A stretch of DNA of 64,000 bases from Heterodera schachtii (lineage: Eukaryota; Nematoda; Chromadorea; Rhabditida; Heteroderidae): assembly GCA_023374025.1 (NCBI GenBank), contig SIJG01000012.1:1398492-1462491 (forward strand). Direction: 5' to 3'. Position numbers and translations under genes: made by a program. Shown here in pieces: positions 34,641 through 46,199 of this stretch. Positions within the stretch are counted from its first letter, which is position 1. Each line of letters begins with the position of its first letter. The notes under the pieces are model-generated. The model searched no databases, was not told where the DNA came from, and worked only from the letters and a program-made list of their open reading frames with translations.

Positions 34641-34869
34641 CCTTTAGTAAGTGAAGTGCAGCAGGCGGATTAGGGACAGGAACATTAGAGAGGCCTGCTG
34701 TTCCTAAATTTTCTAAAAAATGATCGAAAAAAACTTTTAAGGCCCAGCAAATATAATTTTTAAAAAATGCTATGTGTCATTTGAAAATTTTAAAGGCTTT
34801 TTTAATTTTAAATCTTAAAAATGGTATTTTTGAAAAATTTTTTAACAGTTCTTTGAGATGCAAAGGCCC

Positions 34870-35290
34870 CGATTTCTAGTGAAAAAACTTTTTTGTTGCT
34901 AAATAGTTTTTAAGAAAAAAGCTCAAAAAACGCATTTTTGCATTAGAATGTTTCATTTGGATGTCATTTTCCGCCACTAGAAAGCTCGATTTTCCATTTC
35001 GTCATTTAAAATAGTGAAAATTAACTTTTTTGGCGTTTTGTCACTTTTTTTTTACTATTTTAACATTTTTTGGAAAATTTATTAACAAAATTGCAATAAA
35101 AATGAAAAATACCCCCCCCCCCTAAGATCGACCTAATTTTTTTTTCAAAAAAATACACCTTTATGAATCGGCCTAAAAATTTGAAAAAATTTCTCAATAA
35201 TTCATACTCCATCTTTTTTTAGTTTAAAAATGTCATGCCAAGAAAATAGTAGAATAGAAATTTACTTCATTTGCAACTGATTTTTTAAAC
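34870..35290. repeat. Degenerate copy of the hAT left arm
   Basis: Shares AAAGCTCAAAAAACGCATTT, CATTTCGTCA, TTGGCGTTTTGTCACT and TTTTTTGGAAAATTT with hAT 26270-26440, followed by a decayed tail including a C10 run. No intact ends. Confidence 0.6.
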
Positions 35291-35692
35291 GGGGCCATAA
35301 GGGGGATTACAAGGAATTCTGATTTATGCCATTTTGGGGTCGGAATCCCGATTTTTGGGTATTGTTCTGAAAAAAAAGAACAAATTTATCTTGTTAAACA
35401 AAAATTTTAAATTGAAAATTTTTATATGCAAATTATTTTTTAAACACTTTGACGAAAATATTGTTGGAAATGTATATGTTAAAAAAAGGTGAGCTTTTTC
35501 GTAAGTTATGGATGATGTGAGGGATGGACGTAATGCACAAACAAAACGGTAGAAAAAATGCCGGACCAAATGAGATTTGAGACGACAAAAATTGGAGGAA
35601 AAAGGTGGCAAAAAAGAGAGGCGGATGAATGAGAAGCATTTGACGAATGGCACAGAAAAAGGCGTAAAAGACGAAGAGCAGTTTTGTCGATC

Positions 35693-37426
35693 CTACTCCA
35701 TTTCAGAAGGGGAATCAGCCGGAAGCGGTGGACTAGGCGCATAAATCTGAAAAAATGCAAGAAAATATGTTTTGGTGGATCTTCAAATATTGGTAAACCA
35801 ATGTGTGTGTAATTGGTAATTAAATCATAATCCACGGGTGTTTGTTGGCTTATTAAAAAATCAATGGGTAATTTGACAATTATATGGATTAATTTGAAAT
35901 AAAAATAAATAGCTATTTTCGTTATAAGTTTGATGTGTAAATAAACTGAAACTAGAGTTGTACGGGACCGGGACCTGGTAGCGGACAACTGAGTACCAAG
36001 GTCCCGGTTTTGACCGAGATCGGGACTAGTCCCGGTTTTTTCCCGGTTTTCCCATCCTAAACTCGCGGGCTCGCGGGTTTTCTACCCAAAAGTTCGGGTC
36101 CCGGTTTTGCCCAAAATTCCCGGTCCCGTACAACTCTAACTGAAATTAATTAATTATTGTCTGATTGGTCTGCTTACTTCATTTAGCATATCGCTGATTT
36201 CACTCATGAACCCGTCCCAGGCATCCATAGTGGCGAAAAATGTAACCATACAAACGTCCCAGGGCTGTTTGATTTTAAAATGGTAAATTAAAAGAAATAA
36301 TCCACAAAGCTTTGTGTTAAATTTAATGGACCATTCAAACAAATTGGCCCACAAAATCAAAGCATATGCTTACAATATTGAGCGGCAACGGATAGAAAGT
36401 GAGGCCAACATTGAAGCGCTGTTCAAGTTCATTCAAAACGCCCTCAGTAAAGTGCTCGCGAATGGCCGTTTTCTGAAAATAAAATTTACTATTAATTCCG
36501 TTAATCAACTATTATTTATAAGGCTTCCTTTTTAGGCACAAAAAATCGTGAAAAAGGCATTAAATGGCACAAAAATCAGCAAAAATCTTTATTATTAACG
36601 CTTTTTTATAAGGCTTCCTTTTTAGGCACAAAAAATCGCAAAATATGCATTAAATGGCACAATAATCCTAAAATAGACACACAAATAGGCAAAAAAAATT
36701 TGTTATTAACGCTTTTAAAATTTTTTTCGTGATTATCTTTGCGGATCAATTTACCAAAATTTTAGGCATTTGCCTAAAAAAGCAAGCCCTAATTATTTAT
36801 TTGATTAAATGCGTTGAACTCCGTGGCCATGCGGTGGCAGAAGAGAGACAATGAAGCGTCTCTCATTAGCACCAACGTAACAGTAATTGATGAGTTCGTG
36901 GATATGATCAAAAGAGAAAGAAGACCAATTCCAATGAAGGCGAGGAATCAGTGCCTGGATTGTGTGCGGAGAAGGGCCAGTCGACACATAAGTGGCGTTG
37001 GCTTCACGTGCTTCCAAATCCTAGGAAAAAAAGCATTTTTTTGTGGCAAAAACAATTTTTTAGGGGATTTGCTTTTAGAAACCGTCATTTTGAAAAGCCT
37101 AAACCTGTATTTATCTCGGAAAAACTTTTAAGGCTCAGAAAAAAAATTTAAAAATATACTAAGAGGTCAAAATTTCTTTTTAATTTCAATAAACCTAAAA
37201 CCATTCACCAATTTATTTCCCACTGGCAACAATTAGAGCAATTACTTTACAATTATCATTTAAAAATTATTGTACTTCGATTTTCCATCGTTTTTCGCGT
37301 TTTGTGCATCGAAATAAAAGGTAAAATATTGAGTTTGTTTTGCTCAACATTTTACGGCAAAAAAGGCCGGGAACGAAACGGGACATTTCGTCGAAGAGTT
37401 CGGCTGGGAGAGAACGATGCTTTACC
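35693..37426 (-). CDS. Gene G: unrecognised protein, copy 2
   Basis: Exons 36820-37020 (67 residues), 36374-36472, 36178-36264 and 35693-35746, all in phase 0, paralogous to gene F. Shared blocks: AREANATYVSTGPSP, NYCYVGANERRFIVSLLPP, REHFTEGVLNELEQRF, TFFATMDAWDGFMSEI and IYAPSPPLPADSPSEME. The first secure exon is two codons shorter and diverged around IPRLHWNWSSFSFDH. A candidate upstream exon ends at 37426. Two introns contain MITEs that are absent from gene F, yet the splice sites are kept. Probably functional; function unknown. Confidence 0.65.
35953..36138. mobile_element. MITE, 'GGGACCGGGA' family, in the last intron of gene G
   Basis: TAGAGTTGTACGGGACCGGG and its inverted copy. Flanks ACTGAAAC and ACTGAAAT (7 of 8). 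186 bp. Absent from gene F. Confidence 0.85.
36529..36791. mobile_element. hAT-type MITE in an intron of gene G
   Basis: TAAGGCTTCCTTTTTAGGCA at the left; the right end is an inverted near-copy (TAGGGCTTGCTTTTTTAGGC). Perfect ATTATTTA duplications at 36521-36528 and 36792-36799. An internal direct repeat restarts the left end at about 36612. The matching gene F intron has ATTATTTA once, i.e. the empty site. Confidence 0.88.
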
Positions 37427-37677
37427 AATGGGTACTCCATGGGGACAATAAGCAATTTTGGGGGCGGGAGGGGGGGGGGGACGGTTTGCCGACAACTCGG
37501 AAAATGGGACAATGGAAAAGGAAAGTGTGCTTAAATGGAGATGAGAATAAATATGTACAAAACATACCTCTATTAATGGGACATTGACTAAATATGGAAA
37601 AGCCATTTGACAACACAGGATTGAAGAAATATTGTATAATAAATGAATGCTTTTTCAAAAACCAAAAGAGATTAAAA

Positions 37678-38449
37678 CAGGGTTTCGATCTCAAAATTTT
37701 GAAAATCCTCATTTCAGCCATAAAAAATCCTCATTTGCCACAAAAATACCTCAAAAAAATCCTCATTTTGAATAAAAAATCCTCATTTTTTAAAACATCA
37801 TAAAATTGCAAACAAAATCAGTCAACTGTCATATTTTTCATTTGAAACAATCACGGCGCCTATCAGCGCCGCCGGACCTATTTTTTCTTTAAAAATTGGC
37901 CAAAAAATCGCAAAATTGGTAATTTTGGTAAAAATCTATAACGATATCATTTAAAACCACAAAAAAAAAATTTCGATTTCTATTGTTTTTTTTTTGCTTT
38001 TAAATTGCTTTTTTTGTGGCGCGGTTTTTACAAAAACTTTTTGGTGACATTGTGGGGAGGGGGTCCGGCAGTAGCGATAGGCGCTGCCGGAAAAAATTTG
38101 GGATTTTGAGTGCGATTTGTTAAAAGATTTTGTCAAAAAAAAATAATTTTGACCCCCTCTATCGAATTCCTCTTTATTTTTTTGAACAAAATTAAAATTT
38201 ATTGAAAAATGAGGATTTTTCGAAAAAAAAGTTTAAGATTTGAAGAAAAAGTTCGAACATTTTGCCAAATATGCCTAATTTTTCAAAAAATCATGCATTT
38301 TTGTCACTTTTTTTATCAAAAGACCAGAAAAATCCTCAAATTTCTCAAAAGACCACAAAAATCCTCAAATCCTCATTTTTCAAAAAAATCCTCCTTGACC
38401 CTCTAAAAGACCACAAAATGAGGAAAAATCCTCATATATCGAAACCCTG
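37678..38449. mobile_element. MITE, 'CAGGGTTTCGAT' family
   Basis: CAGGGTTTCGAT and inverted ATCGAAACCCTG at the ends; perfect GATTAAAA duplications at 37670-37677 and 38450-38457. 772 bp with many AAATCCTCATTTT words and an inverted pair of GC-core repeats at about 37853 and 38070. Confidence 0.87.
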
Positions 38450-38830
38450 GATTAAAATGGTTGTTAGCGCCTCACCCATGTTTGAGTTTTCGGTTTTTGG
38501 TAATTATGGTTTTTTCAGTTCAAAAATTATCCACTGTAGTACTAAATTCACAGATAAACAACCCAAATTTTGTATTAAGTTTTTTTTTTGGTATGAATAA
38601 AGATATGAGAAAATAAATTATTAAAAAATAATTAACCATTTTGTCGTTTAATTTAATTTTTGAGTAATTGATGCCCAGTAATTGATGCAAAAGAAAATTA
38701 AATGGATGAGAAAATGCCAGCAGAATGGAGGTGAGGGAGGAGGGCGGACGAGTCTATAATCCTCATCTGCCGTGTTAATCAAATTCACTCTCCGCTTTCT
38801 CACCAAACAGGCGAAAGACAATTTTATGAG

Positions 38831-39077
38831 AGCATTAAATATTGAATGTCAATGTTCATGCCGGTAGAAATTGTCGCTGATTTTTTAAACAGTAATTAAT
38901 TTGTCAATTAAAGTTCAATGAACATTTTTAAAATATTTTTAAAAATTACCATAAATCCAAAAAGATTTATATTGTAATTTGTTGTAAATTTTGTTCCCAA
39001 ATTCATGCTTAAAATTTCAATTTCTCATATTACTTGTCTCAAGAAATTATGATTCACTGACGCATTTTCTATTACAG
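38831..39077. other. Short gene-free stretch
   Basis: AT-rich, about 250 bp between the end of the segmental duplication and the composite element. Nothing recognised. Confidence 0.4.
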
Positions 39078-40212
39078 TATATGCTCTTTTTATATGCCAG
39101 TCTCCATTAATCTGCCGGTCTCCAATTATATACCCCCTTCTGAGAAGGTTGAAAAATAATCTACCAGTCTCCATTTATGTGCCGGGGGGGGGGGGATAAA
39201 TAGAATTTTTAATAATTTATTTGGCACATTTTCCAAAAAAAAATCAATTAAACACAAAAGGGGCTAATAAATGAACAATTGGTTGTCATCTCCGACTCCA
39301 TCCAGCCCTGCATCATCATCAGAGTAGGGTCGCTACTTTTAGTGACGGAAAATCTCGAAATAGTTAACTAAAATAGTGCGTAAAAATTCCAAAATAGTGA
39401 CAAAATAGTGGCAAAAAGTCCGAAATAGTGACGAATAGTGACATAATTTCAGCCGAAAATTAAGCCAAAATAATTTTTATTCACTAGTTGGAGTTGAAAA
39501 TGAGGTACTTTTCCTTTGAACTATTCCCTTATCAAATACTGAACATTTTTAATCAAAATTTGTCAAGAAAAAAATTGTGGGAAGAATTTTTAAGAAAATG
39601 TTCCAATTCTTAGTGGTATTTTTTGAAAAATTTTTTAAATCGATTCTCTGGGGTGCATTTTTTGAAAAAATGTTTAGGTCGTTTCTTAGGGGTGCATTTT
39701 TTGGTTTTATTGCATTTTTGTTAAGGAATTTTCCTAAAAATATCGAAAATACGTTTTTTGAGCTCTTTCTTCAAAACAATTAAGCAAAAAAATTCGTTAA
39801 ATCACTAAGAGTAGCGACCCTAATAATCAGATAAGCCAAAAAAAAACTAAAAACTTTTAAAATTAAAATTAATATAAAAAAAATAAAAAAAAGGCTTCTT
39901 CGTGATCGTTTCGTCCATCTTTCACCATTAAAAATTTCAATTTTTATGCATATTGGAAGCAAGAAAATGACACATTTTTGCCATTTTGGGGTCAATTTTC
40001 AGAAGTTGTTTAACAGAAATGCAATAAAAATGATTTTTTTTTGACAAGATGACATTTTTTGGCGACATCTTCAAAAAATTTTCAAAAATTTTCCACTAAA
40101 ATCAGCCGAAAAATAATTTCCCAGTCTCCATTAGTCTACCAGTCTCCAATTATGTACCCCCTTCTGAGAATGTTGAAAAATAATATACCATGGCATATAA
40201 AAAGAGCATATA
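39078..40212. mobile_element. Composite inverted-repeat element with nested hAT MITE
   Basis: TATATGCTCTTTTTATATGC at 39078 and its inverted copy at 40191-40212 form the outer ends. Just inside, CAGTCTCCATTA, GTCTCCAATTAT and TACCCCCTTCTGAGAA occur at both sides as direct copies (39100-39175 and 40112-40175). The MITE 39325-39822 lies between. No clear target duplication. Confidence 0.55.
39325..39822. mobile_element. Non-autonomous hAT MITE
   Basis: TAGGGTCGCTACTTTTAGTG and the inverted TAGGGTCGCTACTCTTAGTG at the ends, with subterminal AAATAGTGAC words matching those of the 26221 hAT. No transposase. Flanks only partly match (ATCATCAG near the left, ATAATCAG at the right). Confidence 0.8.
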
Positions 40213-40611
40213 CGGTATGTAGAGCATTTTTCACTGTATCAAATTCCCTGTCAAGCGATTCCGAGGGCTCAAAAAATTTTGAAACTCCGTAAACTTAACT
40301 GTGAATTTTATACTCAAAAATTTATTGGTGCCTAAAGCCATTTAGACCCCAGAAAATTAAAAAAATTTTAGATTTACACTAAATATTGCTTGTTTTGTCT
40401 AAAAATTTGTTAATTTAGAAAATCCCATTTGGAACAGTCAAACAATCTTTTCTCGTTCTGATGATATTATTTATTTATATAATAAAATTAATTCAATGAA
40501 AAATTTATTTCCAAAAGGCAAAAATTATGCTAAAACATAACAAAAATTAACAATTTAATTAAATAAGATAATAATTCCATTCAATTCTTGTCCATTTTTG
40601 ATTTATAACAT
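40213..40611. other. 3' flank of BTB relic
   Basis: AT-rich. About 40440-40611 matches 50040-50265 plus the gene E 3' edge (GCTAAAACATAACAAAAATT, TTCAATTCTTGTCCATTTT). No gene. Confidence 0.5.
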
Positions 40612-41290
40612 TCATCCACAAAGCTTGTTGACCAATTCCCCTAACAATTGATCACTGACAGCCGATTGCCCTGGTGACAATTGGTCGCGATTGGCCTTGT
40701 AAAATGCACGCAATTTGTCAACCGCCAAATTCAAAAAATAATTCTAAATGGGAAAAATATTTTTTAAATTGAAATATTTTTGAAAAAAATGCCTTAAAAT
40801 TGTCGAGTTAATTGATGATCATCTGGGAAACTGATCGGTGGGCACAGACTAAAAACAAGGAAACATTCATATTTTACTAACAAATAAAAACATAAAATTG
40901 GCATTACTTCTCGACACTTTTTTAATATATAAATTTTTTTTTAATATAAGTAAATTCACTGGTTGGATCACTTGTTGCCCATTGCCATTCCAGCGCCATT
41001 TAACAATTTGTGCCAATGGCACAGCCGGAGGCTCGCAATCATTGCCAATGCATTTGATTTCCAAAAGTTTAGCGCGGTTGTGCAAAATAAACTCACTGAA
41101 AAATGCAAAAAATGTAAATATTATTATTACATAATTCCCAAACGCAAAAATACTTCTAATCAATTTAAAAGGGCCCAAAAACGATGAGAAAAATGCCAAT
41201 TTATTTTCATGCGTTCATAAACTTCGGACGTTTCCGTACCCGTCTTAATGGACATTTCAGTACCCGACTTTTTTACAAGAAAAATGACAA
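40612..41290 (-). pseudogene. BTB gene relic with internal deletion
   Basis: Keeps a copy of gene E exon a (40960-41095, EFILHNRAKLLEIKCIG ... QIVKWRWNGNGQQVIQ) and the last exon (40612-40743, NYFLNLAVDKLRAFYKANRD ... LVNKLCG). Between them exon b and the BTB core are missing: exon c starts as LCPPISFPDDH and then runs straight into the tail of exon e, giving a stop. A first-exon-like segment (MSIKTGTETSEVYERMKINW) is better preserved here than in gene E. Confidence 0.75.
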
Positions 41291-41444
41291 GTGCGCCCCA
41301 AACTCGCGTTTTTCTCATCGTTTTAGGCCGTTCAAAATTAATTCAGAGCATTTTTGAGTAATTTTTGAGTTTGGGAGCTATGCTTAATATTTACAAGCCA
41401 AATTAATATGAAAATTAAATTAAATTGAATTAAATTAGATTAAA

Positions 41445-41617
41445 TTACAATGAAGCGAAATGAGCAAAACCAACAACATTTATTTTGTTTTCACGTGCCA
41501 ACGAACATTTATTACAGTCGGCATCATAATGAGTGCAACACCAATCAGTTCCGATTCTCAAATCAGTGAATGCTTTTTCGTCAACAACAATAAATTGGTC
41601 AAAAATATTTCAGCCAT
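41445..41617 (-). pseudogene. Frame-broken copy of miniprotein gene M
   Basis: Aligns with gene M (56914-57105) throughout. A two-base deletion after MAE shifts the frame. Downstream in the old frame one still reads FIVVDEKAFTDL and CCTHYDADCNKC, which keep the C-x2-H-x4-C-x2-C spacing. Confidence 0.7.
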
Positions 41618-42946
41618 AGTTTGAAAAATTATTGCGATTTGCTTTAAATTTAAAAATTTGAGATTAAAGAAAATAAATGCAAGTGAAAAAATTTTATGTA
41701 AATGAAGTCGTTTTAATTTGCGAGGAAAAAATTGTATCCCCAAAATTTACGACTTAAGTTATTTTTAATGATTGCGCTTTAGAAGTGTTGTGGATTAATT
41801 TAAATTTAATAAAAATGTCAAAATATTTTAAAAATATGAAAAAAAAGACACAAATTGATTAAAAACTTGATAAAAACGAAAAGATTTGCATAAATCCCAT
41901 TTGTAAAAAATAAATCCACTGATTATAATTTATAATAATTTTTTTTTAAGGAAAAATTCCCATTTTTAAAGAAAATATTTGTGTAAAATTTAAATAGTTT
42001 ATTGAATTAAAAAAGGCAGAGATCACAAATGTCAATGGCACACATAGCGCAGTCCCCAGGCGGAGCAATGCCAAAAAAGCGTCCAGCAACACTTGGTGGG
42101 TCGACGAAGTTTTTTTGGGAGTCCATCGCCCCAGAGGGATGGTGAGCGGCCGGAATAGGATGGATATTGGCATAATGGGAAGGGAATACATTGGGCAGTA
42201 ATTATGGAAAATGCCAAGGGAAACAGAAGGGAGAAGAGAATGACATATGCCAGAGCAGAGGATTATAGATGGAATTTTGGGGATGAGAAGCGAAAATAGC
42301 TTAGGCATAGGATGGATGGACCAACAAACAGACAGAAGACAAACATTATGAGAGGACTGATCGGGAGAAAGTAGGGCAAACATCATTTTGGCACGGACTT
42401 TTGGCACGGTCACTTTGGCACGGCCATTTTGGCGACCTCTATAAAAAAATGCCATTTTATAAGGGGCGCCAAAACGGCCAACTGAAGAAAGTCAAATGAC
42501 TGTTTTCCAGTCCAGTTATGGTCGTTATGACATTCTGTATTCAATGGGTACTGTACTAGGGTTCGTAATAATGTCCAATATTTTGTTGGTGGTAAACCGA
42601 GAATTTTCTTCTTCAAGTGCTCTAAAATGACAAAATGGGATTATTTTATTGAAAAAATTTAAAATTTCGACATGTTTTTTATTAGAAATAAAAGAAATTT
42701 TTATCGAATAAAAATATTGCTTTAATTTTTCCATTCTTAATTGACAAATAAATAGTCGTCGTTTTTGTTCTTTCTTTCCAATCCCCTTTTCTTCCTTCTT
42801 TAATTCCATTAGAATCAGAACCATTTGACAAATACGGCTTAAAAATGAAGATGAAAAAATTACTTTTAATTGTTTTAATAATTTTGATATGTATGTCAAT
42901 TGAAGCAAGATTTATGAGTCGTAAAATTTAAAATTAATTAACCCGA
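41618..42946. other. Gene-free stretch with a repeated non-AT-rich block
   Basis: About 42040-42400 resembles 57640-57910 (shared AATGACATATGCCAG/AATGGCATATGCCAG, GGGATGAGAAGCGAAAATAG-like words). A 169-codon minus frame at 41946-42455 crosses it but has no recognisable features, and the homologous block is not open, so I do not call a gene. At 42390-42475 TTTGGCACGG and TTTTGGCG words form a small repeat relic. Confidence 0.4.
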
Positions 42947-44085
42947 TTACGCTAATGTATTTAATTGTGCCACATTTATTTTTGCTTTACCGGAAAAAAT
43001 CGTTGCACTCAACACAGCAAAAAACATGTAAACAACAGTGGGCCTAAACTTTTAAATCTAGATTAATGCAAATTAAAAATTTGGCTCTATTCTTGTTGTC
43101 ATACAATAGCGTTAAATGTTCTCTATTTGGCTACAAAAATTCAAAAAAATTTCTTAACTTTCAAAAAAGTTATGGCCAAAAATGTTCAAAAACCAAGTTT
43201 TTTGAGTTTCCTCTAGTCATAATTTTTTAGAAATTTAACGAAATTTTTTTAAATTTTGCTGACTGATAAAGAACACTTACAAATTAGTGCTATCATGATA
43301 TCAATATTGGAAATTTGGTTGTTTTGAGCAAAATTATAAATAAATTTTCATCAAAAATTGATGTTTTTTTTTAATAATGACTCCGCTCTATTTTGGAAAG
43401 GCCTGCTTGGCCTATGTTCAATGTTTGATCAGAGAAAACCCAGGAAAACTCATGTCCATTGAACCTACGAACACCAAACTTCGATTTTTTCAATTTAGGG
43501 TCCGGAAAATGAGCATTAGTACAAAAAAAAATTTTGCATATGTGGATAGGTAAGTGGTTTTTGTAATGATATTAAAGGGAAAAAGGATGGGGGTTCGAGT
43601 CCGTTCCACGACACCGTTATTTTATTTATTTTCACAGAAATTAAAAAATGTTTAACTTTTTTCAACATAATTATATAATCTTATTATCATTCAATAGCTC
43701 TTAACGAGGTGACTTTGCAATGTAAATTTTCAAAGACTCAAATCTTTTTTTGGTGCTTCAAAATGCTTAACATTTTGCTTAAAAACAATTTCGTCAAGAG
43801 CTTTCAAAAAGAACTAATTGTATAATTTTGTTGGGAAACGTTACATTTTTTTGTTTGGTGTCGGATTTTCCAGAGTCGTATTTTCAGGTTGAATACCCTA
43901 TTCTTTCGACCCACCCCCGGATCACACGACGGTCGGGCACGCCGTTGCAAAAGTCGCCCCGGCAGCAATGGGTAACGCATTTCGTGAATACGTCATCAGT
44001 GCCATCGGCACAATGCGAGCTATTATTTTGTTGACAATGCGATAAAGTGAACTGGTTTTGTTCAATGAACTCGTGGACAACTTGA

Positions 44086-44526
44086 AAATAAAAATCACTA
44101 TTTTGGCGTTTTGTCACTATTTTTTTCACTATTTCGGAATTTTTTAAATAATTTTTCTACAAAAATACAACACAAAATCAAAAATACACCCCACTAAGAA
44201 TCGACCTAAAAAATTTCAAAAATCACCCCCAAGAAATGAAAAAATTTTCTCAAAAATTCATTTTCATGGCAAGAATTTTTAATTTTAAAATTATTTTTTT
44301 AGGTACCTATTTTGGGTTTTTTTGCCCTTAAAAATCCCAGTCCTATTCATTTGCAACTGAAATTAATGAATAAAAATTTTTTTGCTCAATTTTTGGCTGA
44401 AAATTATGTCACTATTCGTCACTATTTCGGACTTTTTTTCACTATTTTGTCACTATTTTGGCACTTTTTCGTCACTATTTTAGTTAACTATTTTGAAATT
44501 TTTCGTCACTAAAAGTTCGCGACCCT
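44086..44526. mobile_element. hAT MITE, left-truncated, in intron 2 of gene D
   Basis: Begins inside the subterminal repeats (AAATCACTATTTTGGCGTTT) and ends with an intact terminus, CACTAAAAGTTCGCGACCCTA. Interior TTTTGTCACTATTTT words as in the autonomous hAT. Confidence 0.72.
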
Positions 44527-44939
44527 AATCATGACTGTATATGTTTTCAGATTTTTTTCAAATGATGACATTAATATGATTTTATAATATTCTAAGGAAA
44601 TTGGGACTCGGCGATGCTGACGGCACTGCCGAAAAGATTGGTATTTTGGATGAAATTGACAAGAAATATCAAATTTTTCTTTTTATTAAAAAAAAAAAAA
44701 ATTACTATGTAGTTGGAGGGGGAGGAATTGATCTAACGAAACCCACGCAACCATAATGCGTCAGTGTAAAATGCGAACAGTGATACAAATATGTACTTTA
44801 AAATAAAGTACAGTAGCATAAGTATTGCCAGGGGTTCGGAATTGGCCGAAATGGATACAGAATTCGTGATCAGTGACCTCGAAAAATTTTTATGACTTTA
44901 AAACTTTCACTGACGCATTTTCCGGGGGCCGACCATGCA

Positions 44940-45020
44940 ACCGAGAAAAGTCGAGACTCGAGACAAATAAAAAAACACGAGACTTTTCTCGAGACCGAGA
45001 TTCTCGAGTAGCACTACCAC
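44940..45020. repeat. MITE right-end relic in intron 2 of gene D
   Basis: AAAAGTCGAGACTCGAGAC and CTCGAGTAGCACTA: same end type as the repeat at 24420-24500. Left part missing. Confidence 0.5.
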
Positions 45021-45489
45021 AAAAGAGACTTTTAAAAGGATGGAATATTTAAGTACTTTCTTGATACCTTTATCCTGGCAGTACACAGTATTGCAGAGGA
45101 CAGTCCCAGGAAGGCACTGTTCGCTGTCGTGAAATAATCAGGATGACTGTGCCAACACTTCAGTGCTAAATTAGGGTACTGTCTAATTATTTAAAAATAT
45201 CATTTTTTTAAATTTGAAAATTAAAATAATTTTATTTTGAACATTTTGCAAAAAAAAAAAAAAAATATTAATACATTAATTAAGAGTATTATTTCCTAAT
45301 TTTATGGATCCAAACTCTCTGTCTGCTGCTAATTACTTACTGTAAGCCGAAATCACCAAAGATGCCAAAGCAACAGCGAATAAAAGGGAAGATAAAGCAG
45401 GCATTTTATTTCAAATGATTGGAGTCGAAAAATAATTTTAAAAAGAGGAAAATTTAAAAATATTTTGCTTTTAACTAAATGCAAAAAAA

Positions 45490-45650
45490 AGAGCAGTGAT
45501 TTAGCCTAGCATTAGAAAAAAGTATTCACATTTTTTACAAAATGAATCAATCGGCGGTTGGGAAAGTCATTGAAATAATGGGACGTAACAGAAGGAATTT
45601 AGTAAATTAATTATGATTCATCCATTTAATTTGTGAAAATTTTAAAAGAA
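45490..45650 (-). promoter_or_regulatory. Conserved upstream block of gene D
   Basis: On the minus strand this contains ATGAATCATAATTAATTTAC, CCTTCTGTTACGTCCCATTA, TTTCAATGACTTTCCCAACC and CGATTGATTCATTTTG, as upstream of genes A, B and C. Gene D has an extra CCG before GATTGATTC. Confidence 0.7.
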
Positions 45651-46199
45651 AAATTTATAAATTTAGCAATAAATTTTATTATTATTAAAATTATAGAAAT
45701 TTAAAAAATTTTTACTTAAAAAGCGTGTTGTATTTATAATTAAGATTTAATTTTTATAAACCTTGATAATTTTAGACCTTTCTGATAATTAAATTGTTTT
45801 TTTAAGAGAATCGCTTGAACTACTAATAATAAAATGCGAAAAATTATTAGAATTTCTGGGTTTTCCATTTCTCAGACTGCTAAGGCTATTTTCAAAAATA
45901 CAGCTACAAAATTATGCAAAATTAGAAAAATAAAATTAAATAATTTTAAACAAAAAAGTTATTTAATTTTATAAAATAAATAGTTTTTTAACAAAAAATT
46001 AAGACATTAGAATTTGCATGCATTAGAGGGTCAGAAAATAATGGCCTGCCTTTTAGGAACCTATGCGAAAGTCTCGGCTTGACAAATTTCTCATTTTTCA
46101 AAAAATTATTTTTGATCTTCGTCTCGAAACTCAGAAATTTTGATTCTCGTTGAGCCCTAAAGGATACAAAATGGATTGTATGTTTTGAGAGTTAATAAT

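Larger units (their letters stand above)
35400..38830. repeat. Segmental duplication, copy 2
   Basis: See copy 1. Insertions at 35953-36138, 36529-36791 and 37678-38449 account for most of the extra length. Confidence 0.8.
42947..45404 (-). pseudogene. Gene D: three-finger (Ly6-like) gene with a frame break
   Basis: Four minus-strand exons in the same structure as genes A-C: 45341-45404 (MPALSSLLFAVALASLVISA), 45068-45165, 43915-44080 and 42947-43043. Exon 2 is 98 bp instead of a multiple of three. TLKCWHSHPD and EQCLPGTVLCNTVYCQDK lie in different frames, so one base has been lost (or the assembly is wrong there). Exon 3 keeps CVTHCCRGDFCNGVPD. Exon 4 keeps MFFAVLSATIFSG and a stop. Divergent from gene A, with a shared promoter type. 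A truncated hAT MITE lies just inside intron 2 at the exon 3 acceptor. Confidence 0.72.

Noticed and set aside
39317..39830. Clean target duplication for the MITE at 39325
   Set aside because: Flanks match only partly (ATCATCAG and ATAATCAG) and not immediately at the left end.
41946..42455. 169-codon minus-strand frame
   Set aside because: Crosses a repeated block whose other copy (57640-57910) is not open; composition is hydrophobic-proline noise with no domain or splice support.
43585..43615. Second tRNA-like B box (GGGTTCGAGTCC)
   Set aside because: The T stem does not pair and no acceptor or anticodon arm is present.
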